From an uncultured Chryseobacterium sp. (lineage in GTDB: Bacteria > Bacteroidota > Bacteroidia > Flavobacteriales > Weeksellaceae): DNA of 64,000 nucleotides. Shown here piece after piece: positions 53,895-62,756 of this stretch. The DNA lies in assembly GCA_913777465.1 (NCBI GenBank), contig CAJYRQ010000053.1, positions 1-64,000 of the forward strand. Reading direction: 5' to 3'. The position numbers and the translations under genes were made by a program. The notes under the pieces are model-generated. The model was not told the origin of the DNA. It ran no database searches and worked only from the letters and a program-made list of their open reading frames with translations. Every line of letters starts with the position of its first letter. Position 1 is the first letter of the stretch.

Positions 53895-55034
53895 ATGAAG
53901 TTAAAATGGAATATTTCTTTTTTTGTCGTTGTAGCGGTTATAGCCTGCCTTAGCTTACGGAATTATCAAAACAGTGTGTATGACTGGGATATGCCCGGCT
54001 ATTTAGGCTGCCTTTACAGCGTTAAGTTTCCGGATGATCCTGATAAAGTAAGGAGATTTACCTATTCGGAAATAAAGAAAAAGGCGACCGCTTACGAATT
54101 TAAGGCTATTACCGGCACATTAAAAGTAAGGCATACTGCAAGGTACGCTTTTGCTTTTAGCACACAATCGTTTACCGAACAGCTGCCTTATTATAAAATC
54201 AAAGTCGGGTACAATCTTACTGTTTTATTGCTATACGAATCGGGGCTTTCGTCCACTGACTGTATTACCCTTCTTAATATTTTTTCTTATTTCCTGTCGG
54301 GAATCCTGATATTCCTGATCCTTAAAATTATCTTTCCTAAAAACTATCTCTTAGTCGTTTGGTTAACAGTAGGAATAATGCTGTTGCCTCCGTTAACCGA
54401 GATGTCGGTTATCTCGACTCCGGATATTTTTACCTTCCAGTTTCTTATGGTTTTTACTATCGGTTTCTTAAAAAAATGGAACCACTGGATCATTTATATG
54501 GTTCTTTTTGCGATACTATTTACAAGGCCCGATTATCTGCCTTTTGCAATAAGTTATCTTGCATCAGTTGGTTTATACGGATATTATAAGTATAAAAAGC
54601 TAGACAGTAGCTATATATTTCAAGGCGGGATTCTATTGGTTTTATATTTTATTATTGTTAAAGCCTCCGGCTATCCCGGATGGAAGCATGTGTTTTATGA
54701 TTCATTTATTTACAGGCGTCCCCTGATTTCAGGCACACCGCCTGATTTTACCTTTACCGAATATCTTAATGTTATTTACAGGAAAATCATCTATTTTAAA
54801 AGGATAACAATCATTTCATTCGGACTGTCAGGATTGATTTTTTATTTTGCAAAAGACCGGTGGATCAGAATCTTTTCATTGCTTCTACTAATAAATATTT
54901 ATATCAAATTCTTTATCTTTCCGCATTCTTCGGAACTTCGGTTTTTCTTTGGATTTATTATGATGTTGTTATTCATTTGTTTATCAGAAATAAGCAAAAA
55001 ATATAATGGTTTCAGACTCAGGAAAATTGCGTAA
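53895..55034 (+). CDS. Multi-pass membrane protein, possibly glycan-related
   Basis: This is a 379-residue protein. The ATG at 53895 (MKLKWNISFFVVVAVIACL) is preferred; the longest frame begins with TTG at 53874. About nine hydrophobic helices are visible, with a first periplasmic loop containing YDWDMPGYLGCLYSV and a histidine/arginine-rich part. A first loop starting with WD-x-x-Y after helix 1 recalls GT-C-type glycosyltransferases or mannosyltransferases. This is only an impression. It opens a run of glycan-type genes. Confidence 0.65.
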   Translation: MKLKWNISFFVVVAVIACLSLRNYQNSVYDWDMPGYLGCLYSVKFPDDPDKVRRFTYSEIKKKATAYEFKAITGTLKVRHTARYAFAFSTQSFTEQLPYYKIKVGYNLTVLLLYESGLSSTDCITLLNIFSYFLSGILIFLILKIIFPKNYLLVVWLTVGIMLLPPLTEMSVISTPDIFTFQFLMVFTIGFLKKWNHWIIYMVLFAILFTRPDYLPFAISYLASVGLYGYYKYKKLDSSYIFQGGILLVLYFIIVKASGYPGWKHVFYDSFIYRRPLISGTPPDFTFTEYLNVIYRKIIYFKRITIISFGLSGLIFYFAKDRWIRIFSLLLLINIYIKFFIFPHSSELRFFFGFIMMLLFICLSEISKKYNGFRLRKIA

Positions 55035-55058
55035 TTTTGAACTTTAAATATACCAGCA

Positions 55059-55547
55059 ATGAAGATTGAAGAATCCAATATCGTAGAAGCGAACGATTAC
55101 AGAGTCATTATATATCCGGCGTCACGGCCATTTGAAACCAAGGAAGCAAAGCAAATTACCGAAAAGCTTTTTGATTTTCTGGCCACATGGGCGGCTCACG
55201 GAAAACCGCTTTCCTCTTCTTTTAAAATTGAAAAGAATCAGTTTATCATCATCTGTGTAGACGAGGAAAAAGAAATGGCTTCCGGATGCAGCATTGATGC
55301 ATTGGGGAAAGTAATGCGGGAAATCGATGAACAATATCAGCTTGGTCTTTTCGACCGCATGAAAGCCAGTTTCGTGGAAAATGGGGAAGTAAAAACCCTG
55401 AAGCTGAATGATTTCAAATCAAAAGTAAGAAGCGGAGAAATTTCAACTGATATTGAGGTTTTCGACTTTTCAAAAAATACTTATCTGGAATTTATAGGAA
55501 ATTTTCTTTTACCATTCGATAGAAGCTGGGCGGCTTCTATAAAGTAA
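55059..55547 (+). CDS. Conserved small flavobacterial protein
   Basis: This is a 162-residue cytosolic protein. Relatives are often called ABC transporter ATPase in databases, but there is no Walker A, signature or Walker B motif here, so that name is misleading. Visible features are YRVIIYPASRPFETKEAKQI and the cysteine-containing FIIICVDEEKEMASGCSIDAL. In flavobacteria it commonly sits downstream of the CCG-type Fe-S gene, as here. Function unknown. Confidence 0.75.
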   Translation: MKIEESNIVEANDYRVIIYPASRPFETKEAKQITEKLFDFLATWAAHGKPLSSSFKIEKNQFIIICVDEEKEMASGCSIDALGKVMREIDEQYQLGLFDRMKASFVENGEVKTLKLNDFKSKVRSGEISTDIEVFDFSKNTYLEFIGNFLLPFDRSWAASIK

Positions 55548-55552
55548 CATTC

Positions 55553-56665
55553 ATGCAGATCCTTTTTATTTCATCATGGTTTCCTAATAAACTCGAACCT
55601 ACCAATGGAAATTTTGTACAAAGGCATGCTGAAGCAGTTTCTTTATTGCATAATGTAGAAATCTTACATGCTGTAGGAGATTTTACACAGAAGCAAAGCT
55701 TCGCTTTTGATGAAAAAACCATTAATGGAATAAAAATACTTATCGTTTATTATAAAAAAACCGGAAATCCGGGAATAAATTTTTTAAGAAGAATGCGTGC
55801 TTATAAATTAGGGTTATTACAGTTGCATAAACCTGATTTGATACATGCCAATATATTGGATAAATCTATGCTGTTTGCGGTTTATCTGAAAAAGAAATAT
55901 CACATTCCCTTTGTTGTAACGGAACACTGGTCCTCATTCCTTAAAATAAACAGGAAAACGCTTTCGTATACCACTTTATGTATTGCCCGTTTTATTGCTA
56001 AAAGAGCCTCATTTATTCTTCCGGTAAGTAAGAATTTAATGGATAATTTAAGAGAACTGAAGATAGGAAAGTGTTTCGAAGTTATCGGGAATGTAGTAGA
56101 TACGGAACGCTTTGCTCCTGGATCAGATAAACCTGAGATTTTTACGTTTCTTCACATATCCAACCTGATACCTTTAAAAAATCCGGATGCTATTATAAAG
56201 ACGGCCATTCGGCTTAGAAGTCAATTCAAAAATTTTGAACTGAGGATCGGAGGCGATGGTAATATACAAAGGTTAAACAATATTATCGAAGAAAATGATG
56301 CCCGAGGTTTTATAAAAGTATTTGGCGAACTTAAGCATGACGGAGTAGCGCAGGAAATGAGAAGCAGCCACTGTTTTATATTGTTCAGCGAGTATGAAAA
56401 TTTGCCTTGTGTACTTCTTGAGTCCATTTCTTCCGGAGTGCCCGTGATAGCAACCGGTGTTGGCGGAGTACCTGAAATTATAAAGGATAATTGCGGAATC
56501 ATTATTGGAAAATCTGAAGAAGAATTATATACAGCAATGAAAGATATTTTAAACGGTACCTATCAATCGGGTAGCTCAAACGAGCTTCATCAATACATTG
56601 CAGAAAATTTTTCAATGATGAAAATTGCTGAAAAATTCGATGAAATTTACAAACAGGTTATTTAA
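55553..56665 (+). CDS. Glycosyltransferase family 4
   Basis: This 370-residue GT-B enzyme has N-terminal SWFPNKLEPTNGNFVQRHA and PFVVTEHWSSFLK. The C-terminal nucleotide-sugar domain contains FLHISNLIPLKNPDAIIKT, RIGGDGN and EYENLPCVLLESISSGVPVI (the EX7E-type motif), then GVGGVPEII. It should transfer a sugar in exopolysaccharide or lipopolysaccharide assembly. It is encoded directly before a flippase. Confidence 0.93.
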   Translation: MQILFISSWFPNKLEPTNGNFVQRHAEAVSLLHNVEILHAVGDFTQKQSFAFDEKTINGIKILIVYYKKTGNPGINFLRRMRAYKLGLLQLHKPDLIHANILDKSMLFAVYLKKKYHIPFVVTEHWSSFLKINRKTLSYTTLCIARFIAKRASFILPVSKNLMDNLRELKIGKCFEVIGNVVDTERFAPGSDKPEIFTFLHISNLIPLKNPDAIIKTAIRLRSQFKNFELRIGGDGNIQRLNNIIEENDARGFIKVFGELKHDGVAQEMRSSHCFILFSEYENLPCVLLESISSGVPVIATGVGGVPEIIKDNCGIIIGKSEEELYTAMKDILNGTYQSGSSNELHQYIAENFSMMKIAEKFDEIYKQVI

Positions 56666-56712
56666 TGATTTTAATTTTAAAAATAATATAATTTTCCGGT
56701 TGCGAAATTAAA

Positions 56713-57960
56713 ATGAATAGCTTAAAAGATTTTATTAAAGCTTTTTTTGCAAATAAAGGGCAATATGTATTTTTCTCTCTTCTGATTGCAAAGATATGTG
56801 CATTTTCAGGCTCTGTAATGATGATCAGGATTTTGCCGGAAAAAGAATTCGGAATACTAAGTGTCGTGGCTTCCGTCTTTGCAATTTTTGTTCCTTTCAG
56901 CGGTTTTGGCAGCTTTCAGAGCTTAATCCGATTTGGGTCCCTAAGTTCTACCGAAAAGGAGAAAAAAGACCTGTCTGACTATCTTTTTAAAAGAGGCCTG
57001 ATATATCAGCTGCTGTTAAGTATTGTATTTTTTTTAATTGCTTTTTTTTATACGACTTATTATTACTACATATTTTATATATTTATTTTTTTTGCAATCC
57101 GGCTCATTGGCGTCTATTTTCTTAGCCATAAGCAGGTAGAACTGCGTATACACATGAAAAATAAAGAGTATGCTATGCTCAATAATATCGTGAATATTGG
57201 CGGGTTGATCATGATGATTGGCTTTTCATTGTTATGGGGGCTTTATGGATACCTGCTTGCTAATTTAATTGCACCGTTTCTTTCTCTTTTTTGGTACAGG
57301 AAACCCCTTTTGGCCATTAAGGTTTCTGCCATGCAATTTCAAAAAAAGGAAATCTGGAGTTTCGCTTTTCACGCTTCCGTAACGGCTTTATTGTCGGATG
57401 CTTTTTTTTCAGCGGACATTTTATTGCTGAACTATTTTAAAGATGAAAATGTAGTTGCCAATTATAAAGTAGTCCTGCTCATTCCGTCAAATATTACATT
57501 TCTGGCACTTTCTTTTATGCAGAGCGATTATCCTGTTTTAGCCAAAAATTCTTATAACAGATCTTTTTTAATCAGTTATATTATTAATTATTATAAAGTT
57601 TTTATTCCTGTTTCAATTCTGATATTTGTATTTGGATATCTTTTCAGCAATACTTTGCTTGAATTATTTTTTGGACTGAAATATTCGGATAATTCATTCG
57701 CATTCTCTCTTTTATTGGGCGCATTTTGCGGAAGTATGCTTTTGAGGAATCTGTATGGAAATATGCTTTCTGCAGTGGGTCTCATGAAAAGAAATACTTT
57801 CTATTCCGTATTATCTTTGGTACTTTTAGTTGGATTTTCATTTGTTTTAGTTTCTGAGGATGGAGTTGTAGGAATGGCCGCTTCTTTAGCCGCAACCTTA
57901 ACGATTATCGGTTTTTTAATGATGTTTTCGTTCTCCGTTTATCTCAGAAAATTGAAATGA
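56713..57960 (+). CDS. Wzx-type polysaccharide flippase
   Basis: This 415-residue protein has about twelve membrane helices and belongs to the MOP/polysaccharide transport superfamily. MIRILPEKEFGILSVVAS in the first 45 residues and GFGSFQSLIRFG are typical of the family. It should move an undecaprenyl-linked oligosaccharide across the inner membrane. The glycosyltransferase before it is the likely partner. No polymerase is recognised. Confidence 0.9.
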   Translation: MNSLKDFIKAFFANKGQYVFFSLLIAKICAFSGSVMMIRILPEKEFGILSVVASVFAIFVPFSGFGSFQSLIRFGSLSSTEKEKKDLSDYLFKRGLIYQLLLSIVFFLIAFFYTTYYYYIFYIFIFFAIRLIGVYFLSHKQVELRIHMKNKEYAMLNNIVNIGGLIMMIGFSLLWGLYGYLLANLIAPFLSLFWYRKPLLAIKVSAMQFQKKEIWSFAFHASVTALLSDAFFSADILLLNYFKDENVVANYKVVLLIPSNITFLALSFMQSDYPVLAKNSYNRSFLISYIINYYKVFIPVSILIFVFGYLFSNTLLELFFGLKYSDNSFAFSLLLGAFCGSMLLRNLYGNMLSAVGLMKRNTFYSVLSLVLLVGFSFVLVSEDGVVGMAASLAATLTIIGFLMMFSFSVYLRKLK

Positions 57961-57974
57961 GCTATATTTGCAGT

Positions 57975-58478
57975 ATGAGGAATATTGTTTTTGGAATCCT
58001 GGTCGTATTTTTAGCCGTTCTGAGCTGCAGGACGGGTGATGATGATCTGCAGCAGATCGATCAGATTTTAAATATTTACATGAAAAACGGTGCCGGCCGG
58101 GATCTGTTTCACCAAAAAAAGGATCAGTCCTATTTTACCTATTCCATGAATGATGTCAACGGCATCAAGGACTTGGCACCGGTAAGCAGCACCTTGCGGG
58201 CTACTGCCGACTCTACACTTTTCATCGAATACATTGCAGGAGCCAGAAGGATAGGAGTTGATACCTTGGATCCTAATAATAAGACCTACCGTTCCGTCAT
58301 TGCCCTTTCCCTGATCAAAAGACTGAATACCACTATTCAGGATACGATTAATGATACCCTCAGGATAGAATACCGGATGACGCCGTCGGTTTTTGAAGTC
58401 TCGAAAGTGTATTATAACGATACCCTGAGGTTTACAAAATCACCGGGCGCCTCCAATGTGGTGACCATCGTAAAATAA
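57975..58478 (+). CDS. Hypothetical lipoprotein
   Basis: This is a 167-residue protein. The start at 57975 gives a lipoprotein signal MRNIVFGILVVFLAVLSC; six codons before it overlap the flippase end. The mature part (RTGDDDLQQIDQ, then FTYSMNDVNGIKDLAPV) is beta-like and unrecognised. A TATATTTG box at 57963-57970 stands only four bases before the ATG, so transcription may begin near the start codon. It lies between the flippase and serS. Confidence 0.7.
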   Translation: MRNIVFGILVVFLAVLSCRTGDDDLQQIDQILNIYMKNGAGRDLFHQKKDQSYFTYSMNDVNGIKDLAPVSSTLRATADSTLFIEYIAGARRIGVDTLDPNNKTYRSVIALSLIKRLNTTIQDTINDTLRIEYRMTPSVFEVSKVYYNDTLRFTKSPGASNVVTIVK

Positions 58479-58483
58479 TTTTA

Positions 58484-58491
58484 TACCTTTG
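58484..58491 (+). promoter_or_regulatory. Promoter -7 box of serS
   Basis: TACCTTTG, an exact TAnnTTTG match, 54 bases before the serS ATG. Confidence 0.5.
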
Positions 58492-58545
58492 CAATACGGT
58501 TGGCATTCCGGTGCTCAGCATTCTAATAACTAACATCTAAATAAA

Positions 58546-59814
58546 ATGTTACAAGTCAATTTTTTGCGCGACAACAAAGAGCGCGTTTTAGAAGGTCTTC
58601 AAAAAAGACAATTCAAGAATCTTGGATTGGTAGATGAGGCAATCGCTACCGACGAAGAAAGAAAGAAAATTCAGTTTGAATTGGATTCCCAGCTTTCCGA
58701 GATCAATAAAATCTCCAAAGAAATCGGGCTTTTAATGAAAGAAGGAAAAAAAGAAGAGGCTGAATCTGCAAAATCTAAAACCGCACAATACAAAGAGTCG
58801 ACCTCAGAATTGAAGTCTCAGTTGGATGTAAAGGAAAAAGAATTGATTAATATTCTGTACCAGTTGCCGAACATTCCGAACGAACTGGTAAAAAGCGGTG
58901 CTTCGGCAGATGACAACGAAATCATTTACCAGTCTCATGATGTAGAGGGTCTTGGTGAAGGAGCAATCCCGCACTGGGAACTGGCGAAAAAATACAACCT
59001 GATCGATTTTGAGCTGGGTGTTAAAATTGCCGGCGCAGGATTTCCCGTTTATTTAGGAAAAGGAGCCAGACTGCAAAGAGCATTGGTTCAGTATTTCCTG
59101 GACAAAAATGTTGAAAAAGGGTACACGGAAGTGAACCCGCCTCATGTAGTGAATGAAGCTTCGGGATATGGAACAGGGCAGTTGCCGGATAAGGAAGGTC
59201 AGATGTATTACATCCAGGCAGATGATTTATACCTGATCCCGACAGCAGAAGTTCCGGTAACCAATCTTTACCGCGATGTTTTGCTTGATGAAAAAGATTT
59301 ACCGATAAAAAATACGGCTTTCTCCCAGTGCTACAGGAGGGAAGCGGGAAGTTACGGAGCCCATGTGAGAGGCCTGAACCGTCTTCACCAGTTTGAAAAA
59401 GTAGAGATCGTAAGAATCGAAAAACCGGAAAACTCTTATGCCGTACTGGAAGAAATGGTGGAGCACATTAAAGAAATCCTTACCGATCTTGAACTGCCTT
59501 ACCGGGTATTAAGGCTTTGCGGTGGCGATACGGGCTTTGCCTCTGCCATGACGTATGATTTCGAAGTCTGGAGCGCGGCCCAGGAAATGTGGCTGGAAGT
59601 AAGCTCCGTATCCAATTTTGAGACGTTCCAGGCCAACCGATTGAAATGCCGTTATAAAGCGGATGGAAAATCCCAGCTGGTCCACACCCTGAACGGTTCT
59701 GCCATGGCCCTTCCGAGAATCATGGCCGCCTTGCTGGAAAACAACCAGACTGAGGAAGGAATTAAGCTTCCAAAGAAGATTGCGGAATATGCGAGATTTG
59801 ATTTGATCAATTAA
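58546..59814 (+). CDS. serS: Seryl-tRNA synthetase
   Basis: This 422-residue class II synthetase charges tRNA-Ser (and tRNA-Sec where present) with serine. The N-terminal coiled-coil arm (about 30-100, EINKISKEIGLLMKEGKK) grips the long variable arm of the tRNA. Motif 2 CYRREAGSYGAHVRGLNRLH and motif 3 LNGSAMALPRIMAALLEN are clear, as is LIPTAEVPVTNLYRD. Full length. A terminator follows. Confidence 0.97.
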   Translation: MLQVNFLRDNKERVLEGLQKRQFKNLGLVDEAIATDEERKKIQFELDSQLSEINKISKEIGLLMKEGKKEEAESAKSKTAQYKESTSELKSQLDVKEKELINILYQLPNIPNELVKSGASADDNEIIYQSHDVEGLGEGAIPHWELAKKYNLIDFELGVKIAGAGFPVYLGKGARLQRALVQYFLDKNVEKGYTEVNPPHVVNEASGYGTGQLPDKEGQMYYIQADDLYLIPTAEVPVTNLYRDVLLDEKDLPIKNTAFSQCYRREAGSYGAHVRGLNRLHQFEKVEIVRIEKPENSYAVLEEMVEHIKEILTDLELPYRVLRLCGGDTGFASAMTYDFEVWSAAQEMWLEVSSVSNFETFQANRLKCRYKADGKSQLVHTLNGSAMALPRIMAALLENNQTEEGIKLPKKIAEYARFDLIN

Positions 59815-59821
59815 TTATAAC

Positions 59822-59845
59822 ATGCCCTTCTAAAGAGGGCATTTT
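59822..59845 (+). terminator. Terminator of serS
   Basis: Stem ATGCCCT / AGGGCAT with an internal TCTAAAG part and a TTTT tail, eight bases after the stop. Confidence 0.75.
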
Positions 59846-59874
59846 CATTTATAATTATTAACCAAAAAAACATT

Positions 59875-60573
59875 ATGAAGAAAATTTTTAATCTTATTGT
59901 ATTACTATGTGTCGTTTTTTCTGTCTCATTGAACGCTTCTGAAACAGAAAAACGGATTGAAGCAGGATTTATAGAGATTGCAGGACTTGTTACAGATGCC
60001 GGAAACTTAAATGCTTTGGAAAACGCAAAACTCTATGATGAAAAAGGATTATTAATTGCTACAACCGATTCCAGAGGCTATTTTAAGGGAAAAATAGAAC
60101 ATCCGGGTAATGGAGCAATTCATTTTAAGATTAAAGTGCAAAAAAGTGGATATCAATCTTTCGTGCAGACCGAGAATTGGGGGACTTTAGGGAACAATAT
60201 CCGGTGTGCCTATTATTTTGGAATAACGAAAAACGACAGCAAACCCTTTTCTGAAATGGTTTTCACTAAAGATCTTTCGATAGATTCGGTCATGGCGGGC
60301 TTCAATGCAGTTCAAGAAAAAATAGATTTCAGTAAAAAAATTGAAACGGCAAAAAAGGATAACCAACAGGTGTTTTTTAAGATCGGTTCAGAATATTATC
60401 TGATCAGCAACGGCGGATGGCTGAAAATCGCATTTCCGGAAGAACGGATCTCTATCGCTGGAAAACAAACGGTAAAGGCTTCCGAAATAAACTCCGTGAT
60501 CAAAAGAAAGCAGATCAAAGGGATGAGCCCTTCGGAATCGAAGGCGTACTCTTATGAGGTTTATACAAGGTAA
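59875..60573 (+). CDS. Hypothetical secreted protein with CarboxypepD_reg-like domain
   Basis: This 232-residue protein has a signal peptide (FNLIVLLCVVFSVSLNASE). Residues ~30-110 look like a carboxypeptidase-regulatory/CNA-B type beta sandwich (EIAGLVTDAGNLNALENAKLYD, then TTDSRGYFKGKIEHPG). The rest is unrecognised, with a Lys-rich C-terminus. It is monocistronic, with a terminator on either side. Confidence 0.7.
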   Translation: MKKIFNLIVLLCVVFSVSLNASETEKRIEAGFIEIAGLVTDAGNLNALENAKLYDEKGLLIATTDSRGYFKGKIEHPGNGAIHFKIKVQKSGYQSFVQTENWGTLGNNIRCAYYFGITKNDSKPFSEMVFTKDLSIDSVMAGFNAVQEKIDFSKKIETAKKDNQQVFFKIGSEYYLISNGGWLKIAFPEERISIAGKQTVKASEINSVIKRKQIKGMSPSESKAYSYEVYTR

Positions 60574-60592
60574 GATTTCTAGTATAAAAAAT

Positions 60593-60623
60593 GAGGCTGT
60601 CTCTAAAGACAGCCTCTTTCTTC
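60593..60623 (+). terminator. Terminator after the secreted protein gene
   Basis: Ten-base stem GAGGCTGTCT / AGACAGCCTC with a four-base loop and a TTTCTTCT tail. Confidence 0.85.
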
Positions 60624-60898
60624 TCCAATTCTCCCTGATTTGGGATTCGGCTTTATTCGTCATTTTCGTACTGAGTGATATGAAAAGAGAATAAAAAGTT
60701 ATTGTGTTTTTACCCTTGGCAAAGATGTGATGATTTACGGCATCTTACAAACAACATCTATCGAAATTGATCAATTTCGGAACAAAACGGATCTGTATTC
60801 GTCAATTTTTATATCTAAATTCTGGAGTCCGGGAGGAGTATAGCTGTCGTTGTCTCATTTGACATCCGGAAATTTGTATTTTTGTACCAGAAAAAATT
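60624..60898. other. Intergenic stretch before the AraC-type regulator
   Basis: Together with the terminator the gap measures 325 bases. It holds no gene. A TATTTTTG box at 60877-60884 is 14 bases before the next ATG; TTG copies lie 15 and 24 bases before it, so neither spacing is ideal. Confidence 0.5.
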
Positions 60899-62626
60899 AT
60901 GTACAGACTGCCTTTCTTTTTTTTATTGTTTTTTTGCCTGGGTTTTCATTTTTCGCAAAGTATAAAAGGCTTTTATATTCCTGATTCCTTAAAAAATAAA
61001 AGTTTCGAAAAGATAAAGAGATCTTACGATGGAGTATTCAGAATAGATAATGATAAAGCGGAATTGTATGCAAATACAATTTTAGTCAAAGGAAAAAAGG
61101 AGAAGAATAATGATTTAATATACGACGGATACTATAAAATAGCACACATCAAGGGACTTAAATCAGAAAACGGGCATCCTTACGCAGATACTTTACTTTG
61201 TATAACCCGAGATATCAACACAAAAGATTATCCTGCCAAAGCCCATATTATAAAGGGAATATTGTTTAATTATGACTGGAAGTATAATAAAGCATTGAAT
61301 CATTATATTATAGCACAGGATTTATCTCAACATAAAAATCCCGACCAGTTTTATTATATCAAAAAGCTCTTAGGGATCCTCAAAACAGCTACTGATGAAA
61401 ATGAAGAGGCACTTCCTCTTTTTCTGGAGTATTATCGTTACCAAAAGCAGAAGGTGAATACAGAAGACAGGGATATCAAAAGCTATATCGGATCCATATT
61501 TTCTGTGGCAAATGGCTACAGCAAAAACAGACAGTATAAGAATGCTCTGATTTATATTGATCTTGGATTAAAAGAATGTACCCGATATAAAGACTATACC
61601 CATTATCCTTATTTTATATCCGCTACAGGAATTGCGAATTATTATCTGAAAAACTATAAAAAAGCTTCCGACAGCCATCTGAAAGCGGAAAAAAGTTTCG
61701 TCAGAAATAATGATTACGGAAACCTGGCAATTACGTATTATTTTTTGGGTAAAATCAATTACGATCTTCATAAAGAAGAAATTGCCGTCCACTATTTTAC
61801 TAAAGCCGATTCCGTTTTAATACGATCGAAGGATTTCTATCCCATCACGCGTGACGGATATAAAGTTCTGATAGACTACTATAAAAAGACCGGCGATAAA
61901 GAAAAGCAGCTGAAGTATATCGAGAAATTGTTTTATGCAGACAGTATCATCAATAACAGCAAACAGTATCTGTCAAAAGAAATCTATAAAAAATACGATA
62001 CTCCTATTTTACTGGAGAGGAAAGAAAAATTAGTACAAGACCTGGATCACAAAAACAAGCTTTTATATGGGTTTTTAGGAGCAGGCTTTTTATGTATTCT
62101 TTTTTTGATTTATTTATATAAAAGGAAAATAGGGGAATATAAAAAACAGGCAGAACTGCTGCTTGAACAGTCCAGAGAGCAACCTGCTGTTTTATCTATT
62201 TCAAAAAGAGAAATTATCAAGGAAAATGCTCTTAAGAATGAAAAGAGCAGGGGTATTTTATCAAATGAAAAACTCCAGGATATAAAAGCAAGGTTGGAGC
62301 AGTTTGAAAGCAACAGCGTATTCTTACTCAAAAATATCACTTTAGAGAGTCTTTCCAAGGATTTCAATACCAATCGAGATTATCTTTCGAGATCGATAAA
62401 CGAACTTAAAGGAAAAAATTTTTCACAGTATTTAAATGAATTGCGTATAAATTTTATCGTGGAGGAATTAAATAAAAATCAACGGCTGAGAAAATATACG
62501 ATAGCAGCAATAGCAGATGAAATAGGATACAATAATTCAGAATCTTTTGCGAATGCTTTTAAAAAAATTACAGGGACTCTGCCGTCTTATTATATTAAAG
62601 TGTTACGGGAGAAAGATGGGAAATAA
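60899..62626 (+). CDS. Membrane AraC-family regulator with TPR sensor
   Basis: This 575-residue protein has an N-terminal signal/anchor (RLPFFFLLFFCLGFHFSQS). TPR-like repeats fill about 100-370 (KALNHYIIAQDLSQH; YKNALIYIDLGLKECTR; NYKKASDSHLKAEKS). A membrane helix lies at ~390-410 and an AraC DNA-binding domain at ~480-575 (LESLSKDFNTNRDYLSRSINE, then IAAIADEIGYNNSESFANAFKK). It should sense a periplasmic signal with the TPRs and act at the membrane on DNA. Such proteins are common in Chryseobacterium. The hydrolase gene 130 bases downstream may be its target. Confidence 0.93.
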   Translation: MYRLPFFFLLFFCLGFHFSQSIKGFYIPDSLKNKSFEKIKRSYDGVFRIDNDKAELYANTILVKGKKEKNNDLIYDGYYKIAHIKGLKSENGHPYADTLLCITRDINTKDYPAKAHIIKGILFNYDWKYNKALNHYIIAQDLSQHKNPDQFYYIKKLLGILKTATDENEEALPLFLEYYRYQKQKVNTEDRDIKSYIGSIFSVANGYSKNRQYKNALIYIDLGLKECTRYKDYTHYPYFISATGIANYYLKNYKKASDSHLKAEKSFVRNNDYGNLAITYYFLGKINYDLHKEEIAVHYFTKADSVLIRSKDFYPITRDGYKVLIDYYKKTGDKEKQLKYIEKLFYADSIINNSKQYLSKEIYKKYDTPILLERKEKLVQDLDHKNKLLYGFLGAGFLCILFLIYLYKRKIGEYKKQAELLLEQSREQPAVLSISKREIIKENALKNEKSRGILSNEKLQDIKARLEQFESNSVFLLKNITLESLSKDFNTNRDYLSRSINELKGKNFSQYLNELRINFIVEELNKNQRLRKYTIAAIADEIGYNNSESFANAFKKITGTLPSYYIKVLREKDGK

Positions 62627-62756
62627 GGGATTTCTAATGGAAAGAAAAAGATTTCTTTGTACGGAATTGATAAATTTCGATACGTTGCTTTTTGATATAC
62701 AGGATAAAGAGTTCAAATTAGCGATCTGAAATGTGTGTGATATATTTTGTTTTGCT

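Noticed and set aside
55059..55547. Database-style name ABC transporter ATPase for the 162-residue protein.
   Set aside because: No Walker A, signature or Walker B motif is present; listed as a conserved protein of unknown function.
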